A DNA stretch of 62,772 nt from an uncultured Propionibacteriaceae bacterium (GTDB lineage Bacteria; Actinomycetota; Actinomycetes; Propionibacteriales; Propionibacteriaceae): contig CADCUO010000065.1 in the NCBI GenBank assembly GCA_902805915.1, positions 1-62,772 on the forward strand. The letters run 5' to 3'. Positions 44,580-55,083 of this stretch are shown piece by piece. Position 1 is the first letter of the stretch; each line of letters begins with the position of its first letter. The notes under the pieces were generated by a model. That model saw only the letters and a list, made by a program, of their open reading frames with translations, made no database searches and was not told the DNA's origin. A program made the position numbers and the translations under genes.

Positions 44580-46154
44580 GTGTCCTCAGTTCCTTCCGTG
44601 GCAGCGGCTCGGCCGCGGCGCAGCGGCGGGCTGGCGCTGTCGGACCTGTTCGGAGTGGCCCACCACCGCGACCAGGCGGTCACCGGCATCACCGTCGACT
44701 CCCGTCTGGTGCGTCCCGGTGACGTCTATGTCGCGCTGCCCGGCCGGACCGACCACGGGTCCCGGTTCGCCGCTGACGCCGTACGGGCCGGTGCGGTGGC
44801 CGTACTGACCGACGCCCAGGGCGGTGCAATCGCCGCCGCCTCGGGCTGCCCGGTGATCGTCGTGCCCGACCCCCGGATCGCGATGGCGCCGGTGGCCGCT
44901 CGCATCTACGGCGACCCCAGTACGAAGCTCACCATGCTTGCGGTGACCGGCACCAACGGCAAGACCACCACCAGCTACCTCCTGGACGCTGCCCTTCGGG
45001 CCGCTGGCCGCCATGTCGGGGTGATCGGCACCATCGGCTTCTCACTCGACGGTGAACCGCTACCGGTGGCCCGTACCACCGTCACCACGCCCGAGTCGCC
45101 GGAGCTGCAGGCCCTGCTGGGCCTGATGGCTGAAGGAGGCGCCGACTCCTGCGTGATGGAGGTCTCCTCGCACGCCATGGTGCTCCACCGGGCGGACTCG
45201 ATCGCCTTCGATGTCGCCGCCTTCACCAACTTCGGCCGAGACCACCTGGACTTCCATGGCGACGAGGAGTCCTACTTCGCCGCCAAAGCGAGCCTGTTCA
45301 CGCCAGACCACACCCGGCACGCCGTGGTGAACGTCGACGACAAGCACGGGCGTCGCCTCGTCGACCAGATCGCCGCAGCCGGCGTGGTCGCCTGCTCCAC
45401 CACCAGCCTGCGCGGTTCGGGTGGTTCGGCCACTGAGGCCGACTACACCGCCACCACAGTCGCACTCCGGCCGGACGGCACCCCCCTCGTCCGGCTGGAG
45501 TGTCCCGACCGGCGGATCGAGTTCCAGCTCGCGCTGCCCGGCGACTTCAACATCCGCAACGCCGTCACAGCGCTGGCCATGCTGGATGTGCTCGGCGTCG
45601 ATCTCGACGCAGCCGCCGAGGGCCTCTCCACGGCACAGGTCCCGGGACGGATGCAAAGAGTTGACCTGGGCGCGGACGCGCCCACCGTCTTCGTGGACTT
45701 TGCCCACACTCCTCAGGCGGTGACTGCGGCGCTCGGCGCGGTGGGGGGATCCAGGCGGGTGGTCGTGCTTGGCTGTGGCGGCGACCGTGACCCGGACAAG
45801 CGTGCACCGATGGGGGCGGCCGCCGCGGCAAACGCGGACCTGGTGATCGTCACCGACGACAACCCCCGCATCGAGGACCCGGCGGCGATCCGGCGGCAGA
45901 TCCTGGACGGCGTCCGGGCGGAGATCAGCAAGGATCAGCTGAGCACGGTCGTCATCGACGGCGGTGACCGCCGGTCAGCCATCCGTACCGCTTTGCAGCG
46001 GTCCGGGCCGGGTGATGTGATCGCGGTGCTCGGAAAAGGTCACGAGTCCGGCCAGGAGATCGGCGGGGCCATCCACCCGTTCAACGACATCGAGGTCGTC
46101 GCCCAGGAGTGGGCGGCGCTCCGGGCGAGCCAGGACACCGGAGCGCGGCGATGA
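44580..46154 (+). CDS. murE: UDP-MurNAc-tripeptide synthetase, diaminopimelate-adding
   Basis: The 524-residue ligase adds diaminopimelate to UDP-MurNAc-L-Ala-D-Glu. Seen are [16 protein letters not shown] (P-loop), EVSSHAMVL, FTNFGRDHLDFHG, GDFNIRNAVTALA, VDFAHTPQAV and the specificity motif DDNPRIEDP. The DNPR sequence marks DAP-type enzymes; whether meso- or LL-DAP is used cannot be decided here. The start is GTG 44580, leaderless. The stop overlaps murF (ATGA). Confidence 0.96.
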   Translation: MSSVPSVAAARPRRSGGLALSDLFGVAHHRDQAVTGITVDSRLVRPGDVYVALPGRTDHGSRFAADAVRAGAVAVLTDAQGGAIAAASGCPVIVVPDPRIAMAPVAARIYGDPSTKLTMLAVTGTNGKTTTSYLLDAALRAAGRHVGVIGTIGFSLDGEPLPVARTTVTTPESPELQALLGLMAEGGADSCVMEVSSHAMVLHRADSIAFDVAAFTNFGRDHLDFHGDEESYFAAKASLFTPDHTRHAVVNVDDKHGRRLVDQIAAAGVVACSTTSLRGSGGSATEADYTATTVALRPDGTPLVRLECPDRRIEFQLALPGDFNIRNAVTALAMLDVLGVDLDAAAEGLSTAQVPGRMQRVDLGADAPTVFVDFAHTPQAVTAALGAVGGSRRVVVLGCGGDRDPDKRAPMGAAAAANADLVIVTDDNPRIEDPAAIRRQILDGVRAEISKDQLSTVVIDGGDRRSAIRTALQRSGPGDVIAVLGKGHESGQEIGGAIHPFNDIEVVAQEWAALRASQDTGARR

Positions 46155-47650
46155 TCGGACTGACAGTGGCCGAGACAGCCGCGGTGCTGGGGGCAGAGGT
46201 CGTCGGTACCGGCAACCTGGATACCGTCCTGACCGACCTGGTGGTCGACTCCCGCTCGATGCCGGCCAACGCCTTGTTTGTCGCGCTGCCCGGCCAGCGG
46301 GCAGACGGGCACGACTTCGTGCCGGCGGCATGGCGAAACGGCGCCGCCGCCGCGCTGACAGCCCACCCGATAACCCCGGCTCCTGAGGCGGGGATCGCGT
46401 TGGTGGTTGCTGACCCGTTGGCCGCCATGGGCGCACTCGCTCGCCATCTGGTGGACCGGGCTACCAGGCGGGGACTCCGGGTGGTCGCGATCACCGGCTC
46501 GCAGGGCAAGACCTCCACCAAGGACCTGCTGGGTCAGCTGCTGGAGCGGACGGCCCCCACAGTGGCGCCGAGCGGCAACCTGAACAACGAGATCGGGGTG
46601 CCGCTGACGGTCGGCCGGATCGAGCCGGACACCGCCTTCCTGGTGGCGGAGATGGGTGCCCGCGGCCTCGGTCACATTGCCTACCTGTGCCGGCTGGTCC
46701 CGCCGCAGATCGGGGTGGTGCTCAACATCGGTCATGCCCATCTCGGTGAGTTTGGCAGCCAGGCGGCCATTGCGCAGGCCAAGGGCGAGCTGGCCGAGGC
46801 GGTCACCGCCGATGGGGTGGCGGTGCTGAACGCCGATGATCCGCTGGTCTGGACGATGCGTGGCCGGACCGCAGCACCCGTACTGGGGTTCTCCGTCCGC
46901 GGTCAGCCGGACAGCGACCAGTCCGTGTGGGCCAGCGACGTGGCCAGCGAGGCGGATGGTTGCTGCCGGTTCCTGCTGCACGCAGTGCTGCCCGGCAGGG
47001 CTTGCACCGAGGCGCCGGTACGGCTCCAGGTGGCCGGCCGCCACCAGGTCGCCAACGCGGTCGCCGCTGCTGGAGCCGCTCTCGCCTTGGGGTTGGAGCT
47101 GGATGAGGTGGCTGCTGGGTTGAGTGCTGCCGGTCTCAGGTCCCGGTGGCGGATGGAGACCCGGCTACGTGACGACCAGGTGCTGGTGGTCAACGACGCG
47201 TACAACGCCAACCCGGACTCCATGCGAGCGGCGCTAGAAAGCACCGCCGAGCTCGGCCGGACCCGCCAGCGGATGTACGGCCAGGCCCGAACCTGGGCTG
47301 TCCTCGGCGACATGCTCGAGCTCGGTGACTCGGCGGCTGCTGAGCACGCCTCGCTCGGCGGCTACGTCGCCGACCTGGGCTTCCACCAGCTGATAGCGGT
47401 CGGCAGCTACGCCGAGGACGTGGCCGCCGGCGCCCGGGCCGCCGGCCTGGATGCTGCCGCCGTGGAGGCGTACCCAGACAAGGAGCAGGCCGGTGCCTCG
47501 GTACGCGCCGGTCTCCAGGCCGGGGACACGGTTCTGGTGAAGGCGTCCCGTGGCATAGCCTTGGAGACTGTGGCTGAGGAGATCCTGCGACCTCCTCGGC
47601 TCCCAGACACCCCCCGACAACCGGCCGCCGACAGTAAGGAAAGCGCGTGA
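46151..47650 (+). CDS. murF: UDP-MurNAc-tripeptide-D-Ala-D-Ala ligase
   Basis: The 499-residue ligase adds D-Ala-D-Ala to complete the UDP-MurNAc-pentapeptide. Motifs: [16 protein letters not shown] (P-loop), [37 protein letters not shown], and [15 protein letters not shown]. The start is ATG 46151, overlapping the murE stop. The stop overlaps mraY (GTGA). The ddl gene for its substrate is not in this window. Confidence 0.96.
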   Translation: MIGLTVAETAAVLGAEVVGTGNLDTVLTDLVVDSRSMPANALFVALPGQRADGHDFVPAAWRNGAAAALTAHPITPAPEAGIALVVADPLAAMGALARHLVDRATRRGLRVVAITGSQGKTSTKDLLGQLLERTAPTVAPSGNLNNEIGVPLTVGRIEPDTAFLVAEMGARGLGHIAYLCRLVPPQIGVVLNIGHAHLGEFGSQAAIAQAKGELAEAVTADGVAVLNADDPLVWTMRGRTAAPVLGFSVRGQPDSDQSVWASDVASEADGCCRFLLHAVLPGRACTEAPVRLQVAGRHQVANAVAAAGAALALGLELDEVAAGLSAAGLRSRWRMETRLRDDQVLVVNDAYNANPDSMRAALESTAELGRTRQRMYGQARTWAVLGDMLELGDSAAAEHASLGGYVADLGFHQLIAVGSYAEDVAAGARAAGLDAAAVEAYPDKEQAGASVRAGLQAGDTVLVKASRGIALETVAEEILRPPRLPDTPRQPAADSKESA

Positions 47651-48720
47651 AGACGATTGTTTTCGCGGGCTGCCTTGCCCTGCTCGGTACCTTGCTGGGC
47701 ACCCGGCTGGCGATCACGTTCCTGGTCAAGAAAGGCTATGGCCAGCTGATCCGCGATGACGGCCCAACCTCCCACCACACCAAGCGGGGCACACCCACCA
47801 TGGGTGGCCTGGTGATCATCGCAGCGGTGCTGGTCGCGTACTTCGGGAGCCATCTGCTGACCTGGACCCCGCCGTCGGCGTCGGCGCTGCTGGTGCTCTT
47901 CCTGTTCGCCGGTCTGGGCGCGGTCGGGTTCCTCGATGACTTCATCAAGATTCGCAAGCAGCGGTCCCTGGGCCTGCGCACCAAGGCCAAGATCGCCGGT
48001 CAGTCGATCGTCGCCATTGCTTTCGCCTTGCTGTCGGTGCGTTTCCCCGACGAGCGCGGTGTCACTCCGGCTTCGGACTCGATCTCCTTCCTCCGGGACA
48101 TTCCCTTTCTCGAGCTCAATAGCGTGGTGCTGGTCATCTTGTGGGTGATGTTCTTGATCGCCGCCGCCAGCAACGGGGTGAACCTGACCGACGGCCTCGA
48201 CGGTCTGGCCTCTGGGGCCTGCGTGATGATCTTCGGCGCGTACACCCTGGTCAACATCTGGCAGTACAACCAGTCCTGCGCCTACACCGCGTCGGCCGGA
48301 CCGAAGTGCTATGAGGTACGCGACCCGTACGACCTTGCGGTGGTGGCGATCGCCCTCGCCGGCGCCTGCTTCGGTTTCTTGTGGTGGAACGCGGAACCGG
48401 CGAAGATCTTCATGGGAGACACCGGGTCACTGTCGTTGGGCGGTGCGCTGGCGGGACTGGCGATCTTCACCCGGACAGAGCTGCTGCTGGTCATCCTCGG
48501 TGGTCTGCTGGTGATCGAGGTGATGTCGGTCATCATGCAGGTGGGGTACTTCAAGCTCACCAAGGGAAAACGGATCTTCAAGATGTCGCCGTTGCACCAC
48601 CACTTCGAGCTCCTCGGCTGGGCGCAGGTCACCATCGTGATGCGGTTCTGGATCATCGCCGGGCTGTTCGTGGCCGCCGGTCTGGGGATCTTCTACGCCG
48701 AGTGGGTGGCGGGCGCATGA
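47647..48720 (+). CDS. mraY: phospho-MurNAc-pentapeptide translocase
   Basis: The 357-residue integral membrane enzyme has about ten helices. It transfers phospho-MurNAc-pentapeptide to undecaprenyl phosphate, giving lipid I. Conserved cytoplasmic loops are [51 protein letters not shown] and [11 protein letters not shown]. The start is GTG 47647, overlapping the murF stop. The stop overlaps murD (ATGA). Confidence 0.97.
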   Translation: MKTIVFAGCLALLGTLLGTRLAITFLVKKGYGQLIRDDGPTSHHTKRGTPTMGGLVIIAAVLVAYFGSHLLTWTPPSASALLVLFLFAGLGAVGFLDDFIKIRKQRSLGLRTKAKIAGQSIVAIAFALLSVRFPDERGVTPASDSISFLRDIPFLELNSVVLVILWVMFLIAAASNGVNLTDGLDGLASGACVMIFGAYTLVNIWQYNQSCAYTASAGPKCYEVRDPYDLAVVAIALAGACFGFLWWNAEPAKIFMGDTGSLSLGGALAGLAIFTRTELLLVILGGLLVIEVMSVIMQVGYFKLTKGKRIFKMSPLHHHFELLGWAQVTIVMRFWIIAGLFVAAGLGIFYAEWVAGA

Positions 48721-50204
48721 CCAGGGTCGACTGGCTGCCCACCGCTGACGGGACATCGCCGTGGCCGCAGGCCCATGTAGTGGTGGCGGGAATCGGTGTG
48801 TCAGGTTTCGCGGCGGCTGACGGCCTGTTGGAGTTCGGCGCCCGGGTGACGGTGCTCGACGATGACGACAACGACGCGAACTCCGACAAGGCGAAGCTGC
48901 TGCAGGTGCTCGGCGGAACCGTGCGGTTGGGGCCCGGCTCGACCCGTGAGCTGCCCGCGGACGCCGACCTGGTGATCACCACCGGATGGAGTCCGGCGAC
49001 GCCTCTGCTGGTCACCGCGGCAGCCCGGGGCGTCCCGATCTGGAGTGAGGTCGAGCTGGCCTGGCGGCTGAGCCGGCCGCGGAAGGTGATTCCCTGGCTG
49101 GGCGTCACCGGGACCAACGGCAAGACCACCACCACGCAGATGTTGGAGTCGATGCTGCGCGCAGCCGGCCTCCGCACCGCCGCGGTTGGGAACATCGGCC
49201 GGCCGATCATGGAGATCGTGCTGGACCCGGAGCCGTACGACGTGCTGGCGGTGGAGCTGTCCAGCCACCAGCTGCACTGGTCGAACTCGCTGTCGCTGCA
49301 CTCGGCCGCCGTACTGAACCTGCACGCCGACCACCTGGAGTGGCACGGGTCCGCACAGGCCTACCGCGATGCCAAGGCGAAGATCTACCAGCGGGTGCAG
49401 GCCAGCTGCGTCTATAACGTGGCCGACAGCCAGACCGAGCAGATGGTCGAGGAGGCGGAGGTGGTCGAGGGCGCCCGGGCGATCGGGTTCACCCTGGGCA
49501 TCCCCGGCCTGTCGATGGTAGGGGTGGTCGATGACCTGATCGTGGACCGCGCCTTCGTGGAGCAGCGCCGCGACTCCGCACTTGAACTGGCCAAGATCTC
49601 CGATGTCACACCGGCGGCGCCGCACAACGTGGAGGACGCGCTGGCCGCGGCGGCGCTGGCCCGGTCCTTCGGCGTTCCTGCCATCGCTGTCCGGGACGGC
49701 CTGCGCACAGTGCAGGTGGGGTCGCACAAGATCCAGACCGTGGCGTCCAGGTCGGGGATCCGCTGGGTCGATGACTCCAAGGCGACCAACCCACACGCCG
49801 CGGATGCTGCGCTGCGCGCCTTCGACTCCGTGGTCTGGATCGCCGGCGGCCAGGCGAAAGGCACGACCTTCGACCACCTGGTTCGCACCCATGCAGCCCG
49901 GCTGCGCGGTGTGGTGCTGCTCGGGGTGGATCGCGAGGTGGTCGGCCAAGCCCTGGCTCAACACGCGCCGCAGGTCCCGGTGATTCGCATCGACGCCACG
50001 GACACTAGTGCCATGGCACGAGTCGTTGCAGCGGCCGCGTCACTGGCTGTCCCAGGAGATGTGGTCCTGCTCGCTCCCGGGTGTGCCAGCAAGGACATGT
50101 ACACCGACTACGCTGCCCGCGGTAACGCCTTTGCCCGGGCGGTGAATGACCTCGACCCTCGGTCCTACGGAACCGGCGACGGGCTTGGCAGAGCAAAGGA
50201 GTGA
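48717..50204 (+). CDS. murD: UDP-MurNAc-L-alanine:D-glutamate ligase
   Basis: The 495-residue ligase carries the N-terminal nucleotide fold ([19 protein letters not shown]), the P-loop [37 protein letters not shown] and [14 protein letters not shown] of MurD. It is slightly longer than the usual 440-480 residues. An extra run of Asp (DDDDNDAN) follows the first fold. It overlaps mraY by four bases. Six bases separate its stop from the ftsW start. Confidence 0.95.
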   Translation: MTRVDWLPTADGTSPWPQAHVVVAGIGVSGFAAADGLLEFGARVTVLDDDDNDANSDKAKLLQVLGGTVRLGPGSTRELPADADLVITTGWSPATPLLVTAAARGVPIWSEVELAWRLSRPRKVIPWLGVTGTNGKTTTTQMLESMLRAAGLRTAAVGNIGRPIMEIVLDPEPYDVLAVELSSHQLHWSNSLSLHSAAVLNLHADHLEWHGSAQAYRDAKAKIYQRVQASCVYNVADSQTEQMVEEAEVVEGARAIGFTLGIPGLSMVGVVDDLIVDRAFVEQRRDSALELAKISDVTPAAPHNVEDALAAAALARSFGVPAIAVRDGLRTVQVGSHKIQTVASRSGIRWVDDSKATNPHAADAALRAFDSVVWIAGGQAKGTTFDHLVRTHAARLRGVVLLGVDREVVGQALAQHAPQVPVIRIDATDTSAMARVVAAAASLAVPGDVVLLAPGCASKDMYTDYAARGNAFARAVNDLDPRSYGTGDGLGRAKE

Positions 50205-50210
50205 GGCCGC

Positions 50211-51554
50211 GTGTCGACACTGGTACACAACCGCCCGAACCGCGACCGATCAGCCGCTAACCGCCCAGCCCCGAACCGTCCGGGCAGTCGCGGTCACGGC
50301 AGCTCAACTGTCAAGGCCGATACGGACAGCCCTTCCGCTGACCGTGGGTTCCTCGGCGTGGTGCACAGTGTGCTGGACCGTCCGCTAGCCAGCTACCACC
50401 TGGTGCTCGGGTCGTCGGCGCTGTTGGTCGCGCTGGGCGTGATGATGGTGCTCTCCGCATCCAGCGTGAACGCCTATCTCAACTACGACGACTCCTACTA
50501 CTACGTGAAGCGGCAGGCCATCTTCCTGGTGGTCGGACTGGTCGGCGCGGTGGTGATCATGAAGCTGCCGCACCAGACGCTGCGGATGCTGAGCTGGTTC
50601 TCCATCGCCCTCGCCGCCATCTTGTTGATCTTGACCTACACCCCCTTGGGGCTCACCGTCGGCGGGAACCGCAACTGGTTGTATCTGGGTTCCTCGCTGT
50701 TTCTGATCCAGCCGGCGGAGTTCGCCAAGCTGGCGATGATCGTGTGGGGCGCCGATGTGCTGGCCAGGAAGCAGAAGCTGCTGGACCAGCCGCTGCACCT
50801 ACTCATCCCGTACCTGCCCGGGGCGGGGCTGCTGGTCCTGCTGGTGGTCTTCCAAGGTGACGCCGGCACCGCTGTGGTCATGGCTGGGATCGCCGCCGGC
50901 GTCTTGTGGATCGTCGGTGCGCCGATGCGGATCTTCGGCACCCTCACACTGCTCGGGATGGCCGGGGTGGTTTCGCTGTTCCTCACCAGCCCGAACCGGA
51001 TGCGTCGGCTGGCGGCTTTTCTGGACCCGACGGCCGACCTCAACGGTGCCAACGACCAGGCCAACGCAGGCATGTACGCGATCGCCGCCGGTGGCTGGTG
51101 GGGGGTTGGCCTCGGGGCAAGCCGGCAGAAGTGGGGCAGCCTCCCCGCGGCCCACACCGACTTCATCTTCGCTGTGATCGGTGAGGAGTTCGGGCTCTTC
51201 GGGAGCCTGATCGTGCTGGCTCTGGTTCTGGTGCTCGGCTATGCCGGCGTCCGGGTGGCGATGCGCTCGGATGAGGCATTCACCCGGTACGCCGCCGGCG
51301 GGGTGACGATGTGGTTCATGCTGCAGTCACTGATCAACCTCGCTGTGGTGCTGCGGATGCTGCCGATCGCCGGCGTGCCGCTGCCGCTGGTCTCCTACGG
51401 CGGCTCGGCGCTGATCGCAAACTCCATGGCCGTCGGTGTGCTGCTGGCGTGTGCCCGCCGGGAGCCGGCAGCCCGCAAGCTGCTGGCAAAGAAGGCTCGG
51501 TCGCCGAAGCCGCGGATGACTGCGATCGTCGGGTCCGGTCGAGGCCGCGCATGA
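50211..51554 (+). CDS. ftsW: septal peptidoglycan polymerase FtsW (SEDS)
   Basis: The 447-residue SEDS protein has about ten membrane helices after a basic 50-residue N-terminus. Characteristic sequences are RNWLYLGSSLFLIQPAEFAKLA, VVFQGDAGTAVVMAG, FAVIGEEFGLFGSL and PLPLVSYGGSALIANSMAVGVLL. It polymerises glycan strands at the septum, paired with FtsI. GTG 50211 has AAAGGAG ten bases upstream. The stop overlaps murG (ATGA). Confidence 0.96.
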   Translation: MSTLVHNRPNRDRSAANRPAPNRPGSRGHGSSTVKADTDSPSADRGFLGVVHSVLDRPLASYHLVLGSSALLVALGVMMVLSASSVNAYLNYDDSYYYVKRQAIFLVVGLVGAVVIMKLPHQTLRMLSWFSIALAAILLILTYTPLGLTVGGNRNWLYLGSSLFLIQPAEFAKLAMIVWGADVLARKQKLLDQPLHLLIPYLPGAGLLVLLVVFQGDAGTAVVMAGIAAGVLWIVGAPMRIFGTLTLLGMAGVVSLFLTSPNRMRRLAAFLDPTADLNGANDQANAGMYAIAAGGWWGVGLGASRQKWGSLPAAHTDFIFAVIGEEFGLFGSLIVLALVLVLGYAGVRVAMRSDEAFTRYAAGGVTMWFMLQSLINLAVVLRMLPIAGVPLPLVSYGGSALIANSMAVGVLLACARREPAARKLLAKKARSPKPRMTAIVGSGRGRA

Positions 51555-52648
51555 GCCACCGCCACGTCGTACTCGCTGGTGGAGGTAGCGCTGGTCACAC
51601 CTCGCCGCTGATCGCCACCGCGGCGGAGCTGCGGACGCTGGACCCCGACGTCGAGCTGACTGCTGTCGGCACCGCTAGGGGACTGGAGGTCTCAGTCATC
51701 CCGAAAGCAGGTCTGCGATTGGAGCTGATCTCGCCGGTGCCGCTGCCGCGCAAGCCCGGGATGGACCTGGCCAAGGTGCCGCTCCGGCTGGTGCGCTCGG
51801 TCGCGGAGGCGGCTCGGATCCTCCGGCGGGTCGACGCGTCGGTGGTTCTGGGCTTCGGTGGGTACGTCTCCACCCCGGTCTACCTGGCCGCCCGCCGGCT
51901 CGGGGTGCCGATCGTCATCCATGAGCAGAACGCACTGCCGGGACTGGCTAACAGGATCGCGGCCCGCCTCACCTCCTCGGTCTTCACCTCCTTTCCCGAC
52001 ACCCCACTGCCACACGCTCGTTGCATCGGGCTGCCCCTGCGTCGGGCGATCACCGAGCTGGACCGGGCCGCCCGCCGCGAGGTGGCGCGTGCTCGGTTCG
52101 GCCTGCAGCCGGGGCTGCCTACCCTGTTGGTCAGCGGCGGGTCCCAAGGCGCGATGCGAATCAACACCGCGGTGCTCGGGGCGCGGGACACGCTGCTGGC
52201 TGCAGGCATCCAGATCCTGCACGTCCTGGGTCCGAAGAACCTGACGCCCTCGACCGCTCCGGTGACGTCGGCGGTCACTGGTGCGGTCTACCAGCCGCTG
52301 ACCTACGTCGATGCCATGGACGAGGCCTACGCGGCGGCGGACCTGATGCTCGGTCGGTGTGGCGCCTCGACCGTGCTGGAGACGGCTGCGGTCGGCTTGC
52401 CGGCGGTATTCGTCCCATTGCCGCACGGCAACGGCGAGCAGGCCCGAAACGCCGAGCTCGTCGTGGCAACCGGTGGGGGTGAGCTGCTGCCCGACGCCGA
52501 TTGCACCAGTGACTGGGTGGCGCAGCAGATCCCGCTGCTGATCCTCGACGCCGACCGGCTGGCCGGAATGTCGAAGGCGAGCCGTGGCGTTGGCGTCACC
52601 GATGCAGCGACCAAGTTGGCGCGCGAGACTTTGGAGGTGGCCCGCTAA
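51551..52648 (+). CDS. murG: lipid II synthase (UDP-GlcNAc transferase)
   Basis: The 365-residue GT28 enzyme transfers GlcNAc to lipid I at the inner membrane face. Motifs: LAGGGSAGHTSPLIATA, VVLGFGGYVSTPVYLAA, IHEQNALPGLANR, LVSGGSQGAMRIN and GRCGASTVLETAAVGLPA, with LPHGNGEQARNAE in the donor site. The second loop reads AGHTSP where many homologues have AGHVXP. It overlaps ftsW by four bases and murC by one base (TAATG). Confidence 0.96.
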   Translation: MSHRHVVLAGGGSAGHTSPLIATAAELRTLDPDVELTAVGTARGLEVSVIPKAGLRLELISPVPLPRKPGMDLAKVPLRLVRSVAEAARILRRVDASVVLGFGGYVSTPVYLAARRLGVPIVIHEQNALPGLANRIAARLTSSVFTSFPDTPLPHARCIGLPLRRAITELDRAARREVARARFGLQPGLPTLLVSGGSQGAMRINTAVLGARDTLLAAGIQILHVLGPKNLTPSTAPVTSAVTGAVYQPLTYVDAMDEAYAAADLMLGRCGASTVLETAAVGLPAVFVPLPHGNGEQARNAELVVATGGGELLPDADCTSDWVAQQIPLLILDADRLAGMSKASRGVGVTDAATKLARETLEVAR

Positions 52649-54093
52649 TGGGACTGATCGAACCCATTGAGCTGCCGGATCCGCGCAGTCTCGGCCCAGT
52701 GCACTTCATCGCCATCGGAGGGTCCGGGATGAACGGGATCGCCTCGGTGCTGGTGCAGCTAGGCGTCGAAGTGAGTGGAAGTGACCGACAGGACTCTGAA
52801 TACCTGCGGGCGTTGGAGAAGCTGGGGGCTCGAGTTTATGTCGGGCATCGGGCCGAGCAGCTCGGGCATGCTCAGACGGTGGTCGCCTCGTCGGCGATCC
52901 GTCCGGACAACCCGGAGCTGGCGGAAGCCCGTCGGCGGGGGTTGCGGGTGCTGCATCGCAGCGCCGCCCTCGGCTCATTGATGCTCGGGCGTCGCGGGGT
53001 GGCGGTCGCGGGGACGCACGGCAAGACCACCACGACCGCGATGATCTCCCACCTGCTCACCGGCTGCGGCCTGGCCCCTTCCTTTGTGATCGGCGGCGCC
53101 CTGACCGGGTCCAAGACCGGCGGCCACCTCGGCGGCGGGAACCTGCTCGTGGTGGAGGCCGACGAGAGCGACGGGTCGTTCCTGCAGTACCCGGCCGAAA
53201 TTGCGGTCGTCACCAACGTCGACCCCGACCACCTGGTCAACTGGGGGACGTCGGAGAACTATGCCGACGGGTTCTTCCGGTTTGCCAGCGGCCGCTCCCT
53301 GAAGCTACTGGTGGTCAGCGCCGACGACCCCGGCGCCATAGCCCTGACCGAACGGGTCCGGCGCGCCCACGATGCCGAGGGCAGCACGCCGCTGCAGATC
53401 CTCACCTTCGGAGATAGCCCGGAGGCCGACATCCGCATCACCGATGCCGTCTTCCAGGGAACCGGATCCACCTTCAGCCTGCACGGTGCCTCCGCCGGCA
53501 TCGGTGGGGAGGTCGCGCTGTCGATGCCCGGCCACTACAACGTGCTGAACGCTGCGGCCGCGTACGCAGTGGCCACCTGGTTGGGCGTGGCGGAGAGCCA
53601 GGTACGTGAGCAGCTGTCCTCCTTCGGCGGCACCTATCGGCGGTTTGAGTTGATCGGCACAGTCGACGGCACCCGGGTCTTCGACGACTACGCCCACCAT
53701 CCGACCGAGGTGGCCCACACCCTGGCCGCGGCGCGTACCGGGGCGGGGGAGGGGCGGGTGGTGGTCTGCTTCCAGCCTCACCTCTACACCCGGACCCGGG
53801 ACTTCTGGCGAGAGCTCGCCCAGGCGCTCGAGCTAGCGGACGAGGCCGTCGTGATGGACGTCTGCGGTGACCGGGAGGACCCGATCAAGGGCATCGACGG
53901 TCGACTGGTCAGCGATGCGATCCAGCCGGGCCGAACCCACGTCACCTACCAGCCGGACTGGGACGCCGCCGCGGGCACCGTCGCCGGCCTAGCACGTCCC
54001 GGCGACCTGGTGGTCACAGTCGGCTGTGGTGACGTCACCAAGGTCGCGCCGCAGATCGTGGCGGAGCTGGGTCGGCTCCGAGGACGTCGATGA
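52648..54093 (+). CDS. murC: UDP-MurNAc-L-alanine ligase
   Basis: The 481-residue ligase adds L-alanine to UDP-MurNAc. Motifs: HFIAIGGSGMNGIASVL, ASSAIRPDNPEL, VAGTHGKTTTTAMISHLL, EADESDGSFLQY, NVDPDHLVNWG and DDYAHHPTEVAHTL. It starts at ATG 52648, sharing one base with the murG stop, and overlaps ftsQ by four bases. No murB lies in the window, although it often accompanies murC elsewhere. Confidence 0.96.
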   Translation: MGLIEPIELPDPRSLGPVHFIAIGGSGMNGIASVLVQLGVEVSGSDRQDSEYLRALEKLGARVYVGHRAEQLGHAQTVVASSAIRPDNPELAEARRRGLRVLHRSAALGSLMLGRRGVAVAGTHGKTTTTAMISHLLTGCGLAPSFVIGGALTGSKTGGHLGGGNLLVVEADESDGSFLQYPAEIAVVTNVDPDHLVNWGTSENYADGFFRFASGRSLKLLVVSADDPGAIALTERVRRAHDAEGSTPLQILTFGDSPEADIRITDAVFQGTGSTFSLHGASAGIGGEVALSMPGHYNVLNAAAAYAVATWLGVAESQVREQLSSFGGTYRRFELIGTVDGTRVFDDYAHHPTEVAHTLAAARTGAGEGRVVVCFQPHLYTRTRDFWRELAQALELADEAVVMDVCGDREDPIKGIDGRLVSDAIQPGRTHVTYQPDWDAAAGTVAGLARPGDLVVTVGCGDVTKVAPQIVAELGRLRGRR

Positions 54094-54836
54094 GTCGGCT
54101 GCTGACCATGACGCGGCCTCCGGCCCCTTCGGGGGCCACGGACCCGCCCGGTCGGCTACGACGCCGGATGCCGCGCCCGTCTCGCCGGGCAATTCTTGCC
54201 GTGGCGGTATCGGTGCTGGCGCTGCTCGGCGCCTCCGGGTGGCTGCTCGGCTTCTCGTCCGCCCTGGCGGCGCAACGCGTGGTGGTGTCGGGCACATCAG
54301 CGCTGACCAGCGCAGAGGTGAGGTCCGCTGCCCAGGTGGCGATCGGTCACCCGGTGGCGAGGCAGGACGTACAGGCCATCGCGGAACGGGTGGCGGCACT
54401 TCGCGAGGTCGAGTCGGTACGAGTGTCACGGGATTGGCCGAATGGCATCCGGATCGAGGTGGTGGAACGGACCCCGGTGCTAGCCGTTCCCGACGGCGGG
54501 CGTTACAGCCTGGTCGACCGCTTCGGCGTGACCTACCGTCTCGTCAGCTCCGTTCCAGACGGCGTCGCCGTAGCCCAGGTCAGCCCATCCGATCCCGGGC
54601 TGCTGCGGGACGTCAACGCCGTTGTCCAGGCGTTGCCTGACCCGCTGGTCGGCAGGGTGGCAACCGTCGTCGCGCACTCACCGGACTCCATCAGCCTGGT
54701 ACTCGGCAACTCCGACCGGATCGTCTGGGGAAGTGCCGAGCAGTCGGGCCTGAAGGCACAGGTGGTCGTCCCGCTGATGAAGCAGGACGCCTCGGTTTAC
54801 GACGTCTCCGCGCCCCGGAGCCCCGCCACGCGGTGA
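54090..54836 (+). CDS. ftsQ: division protein FtsQ
   Basis: The 248-residue bitopic protein has a basic cytoplasmic N-terminus (RRRMPRPSRR), a membrane helix (about 35-58), a POTRA domain (from about 63: VVVSGTSALTSAEVRSAA, with LREVESVRVSRDWPNGIRIEVVER) and a beta domain. FtsQ organises FtsL and FtsB at midcell. The start is ATG 54090, overlapping murC. It is the last gene before the 247-base gap preceding ftsZ. Confidence 0.93.
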   Translation: MSRLLTMTRPPAPSGATDPPGRLRRRMPRPSRRAILAVAVSVLALLGASGWLLGFSSALAAQRVVVSGTSALTSAEVRSAAQVAIGHPVARQDVQAIAERVAALREVESVRVSRDWPNGIRIEVVERTPVLAVPDGGRYSLVDRFGVTYRLVSSVPDGVAVAQVSPSDPGLLRDVNAVVQALPDPLVGRVATVVAHSPDSISLVLGNSDRIVWGSAEQSGLKAQVVVPLMKQDASVYDVSAPRSPATR

Positions 54837-54886
54837 ACGTGCCCAGCAACTGCTCGTGGATGAGGTTTCCGGGCGCTAAAGGTCAA

Positions 54887-55028
54887 GTTGAGGTGAAGCA
54901 TTCGACCGGTTTGGCAATGTTGCGGGCGTGTTGGGCGCGGTCTATGTGGACATGCCACCGAAGCCTCTCATAGCCTGTCGGAGACGCCCCGTCTGCTCTG
55001 GAACTCCCCTTCCCCGTTGAGTTGAGGT
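54887..55028 (+). repeat. two GTTGAGGT elements upstream of ftsZ
   Basis: GTTGAGGT occurs at 54887-54894 and 55021-55028, in similar AG-rich settings, inside the ftsQ-ftsZ gap. Similar GTTGAGGT text occurs, as I recall, upstream of ftsZ in other actinobacteria. The function is unknown; it may be promoter or regulator DNA. Confidence 0.35.
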
Positions 55029-55046
55029 TAAGGCTTGGCGCATAAG
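55017..55046 (+). promoter_or_regulatory. candidate proximal ftsZ promoter
   Basis: TTGAGT (55017-55022) and CATAAG (55041-55046) are 18 bases apart. The expected start near 55053 leaves room for the ribosome site at 55072. A second weaker pair lies at 54947-54976 (TGGACA and TAGCCT). Confidence 0.4.
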
Positions 55047-55083
55047 TCCATTGCAGGCAGACACGAAGAAAGAGGCGGAACCA

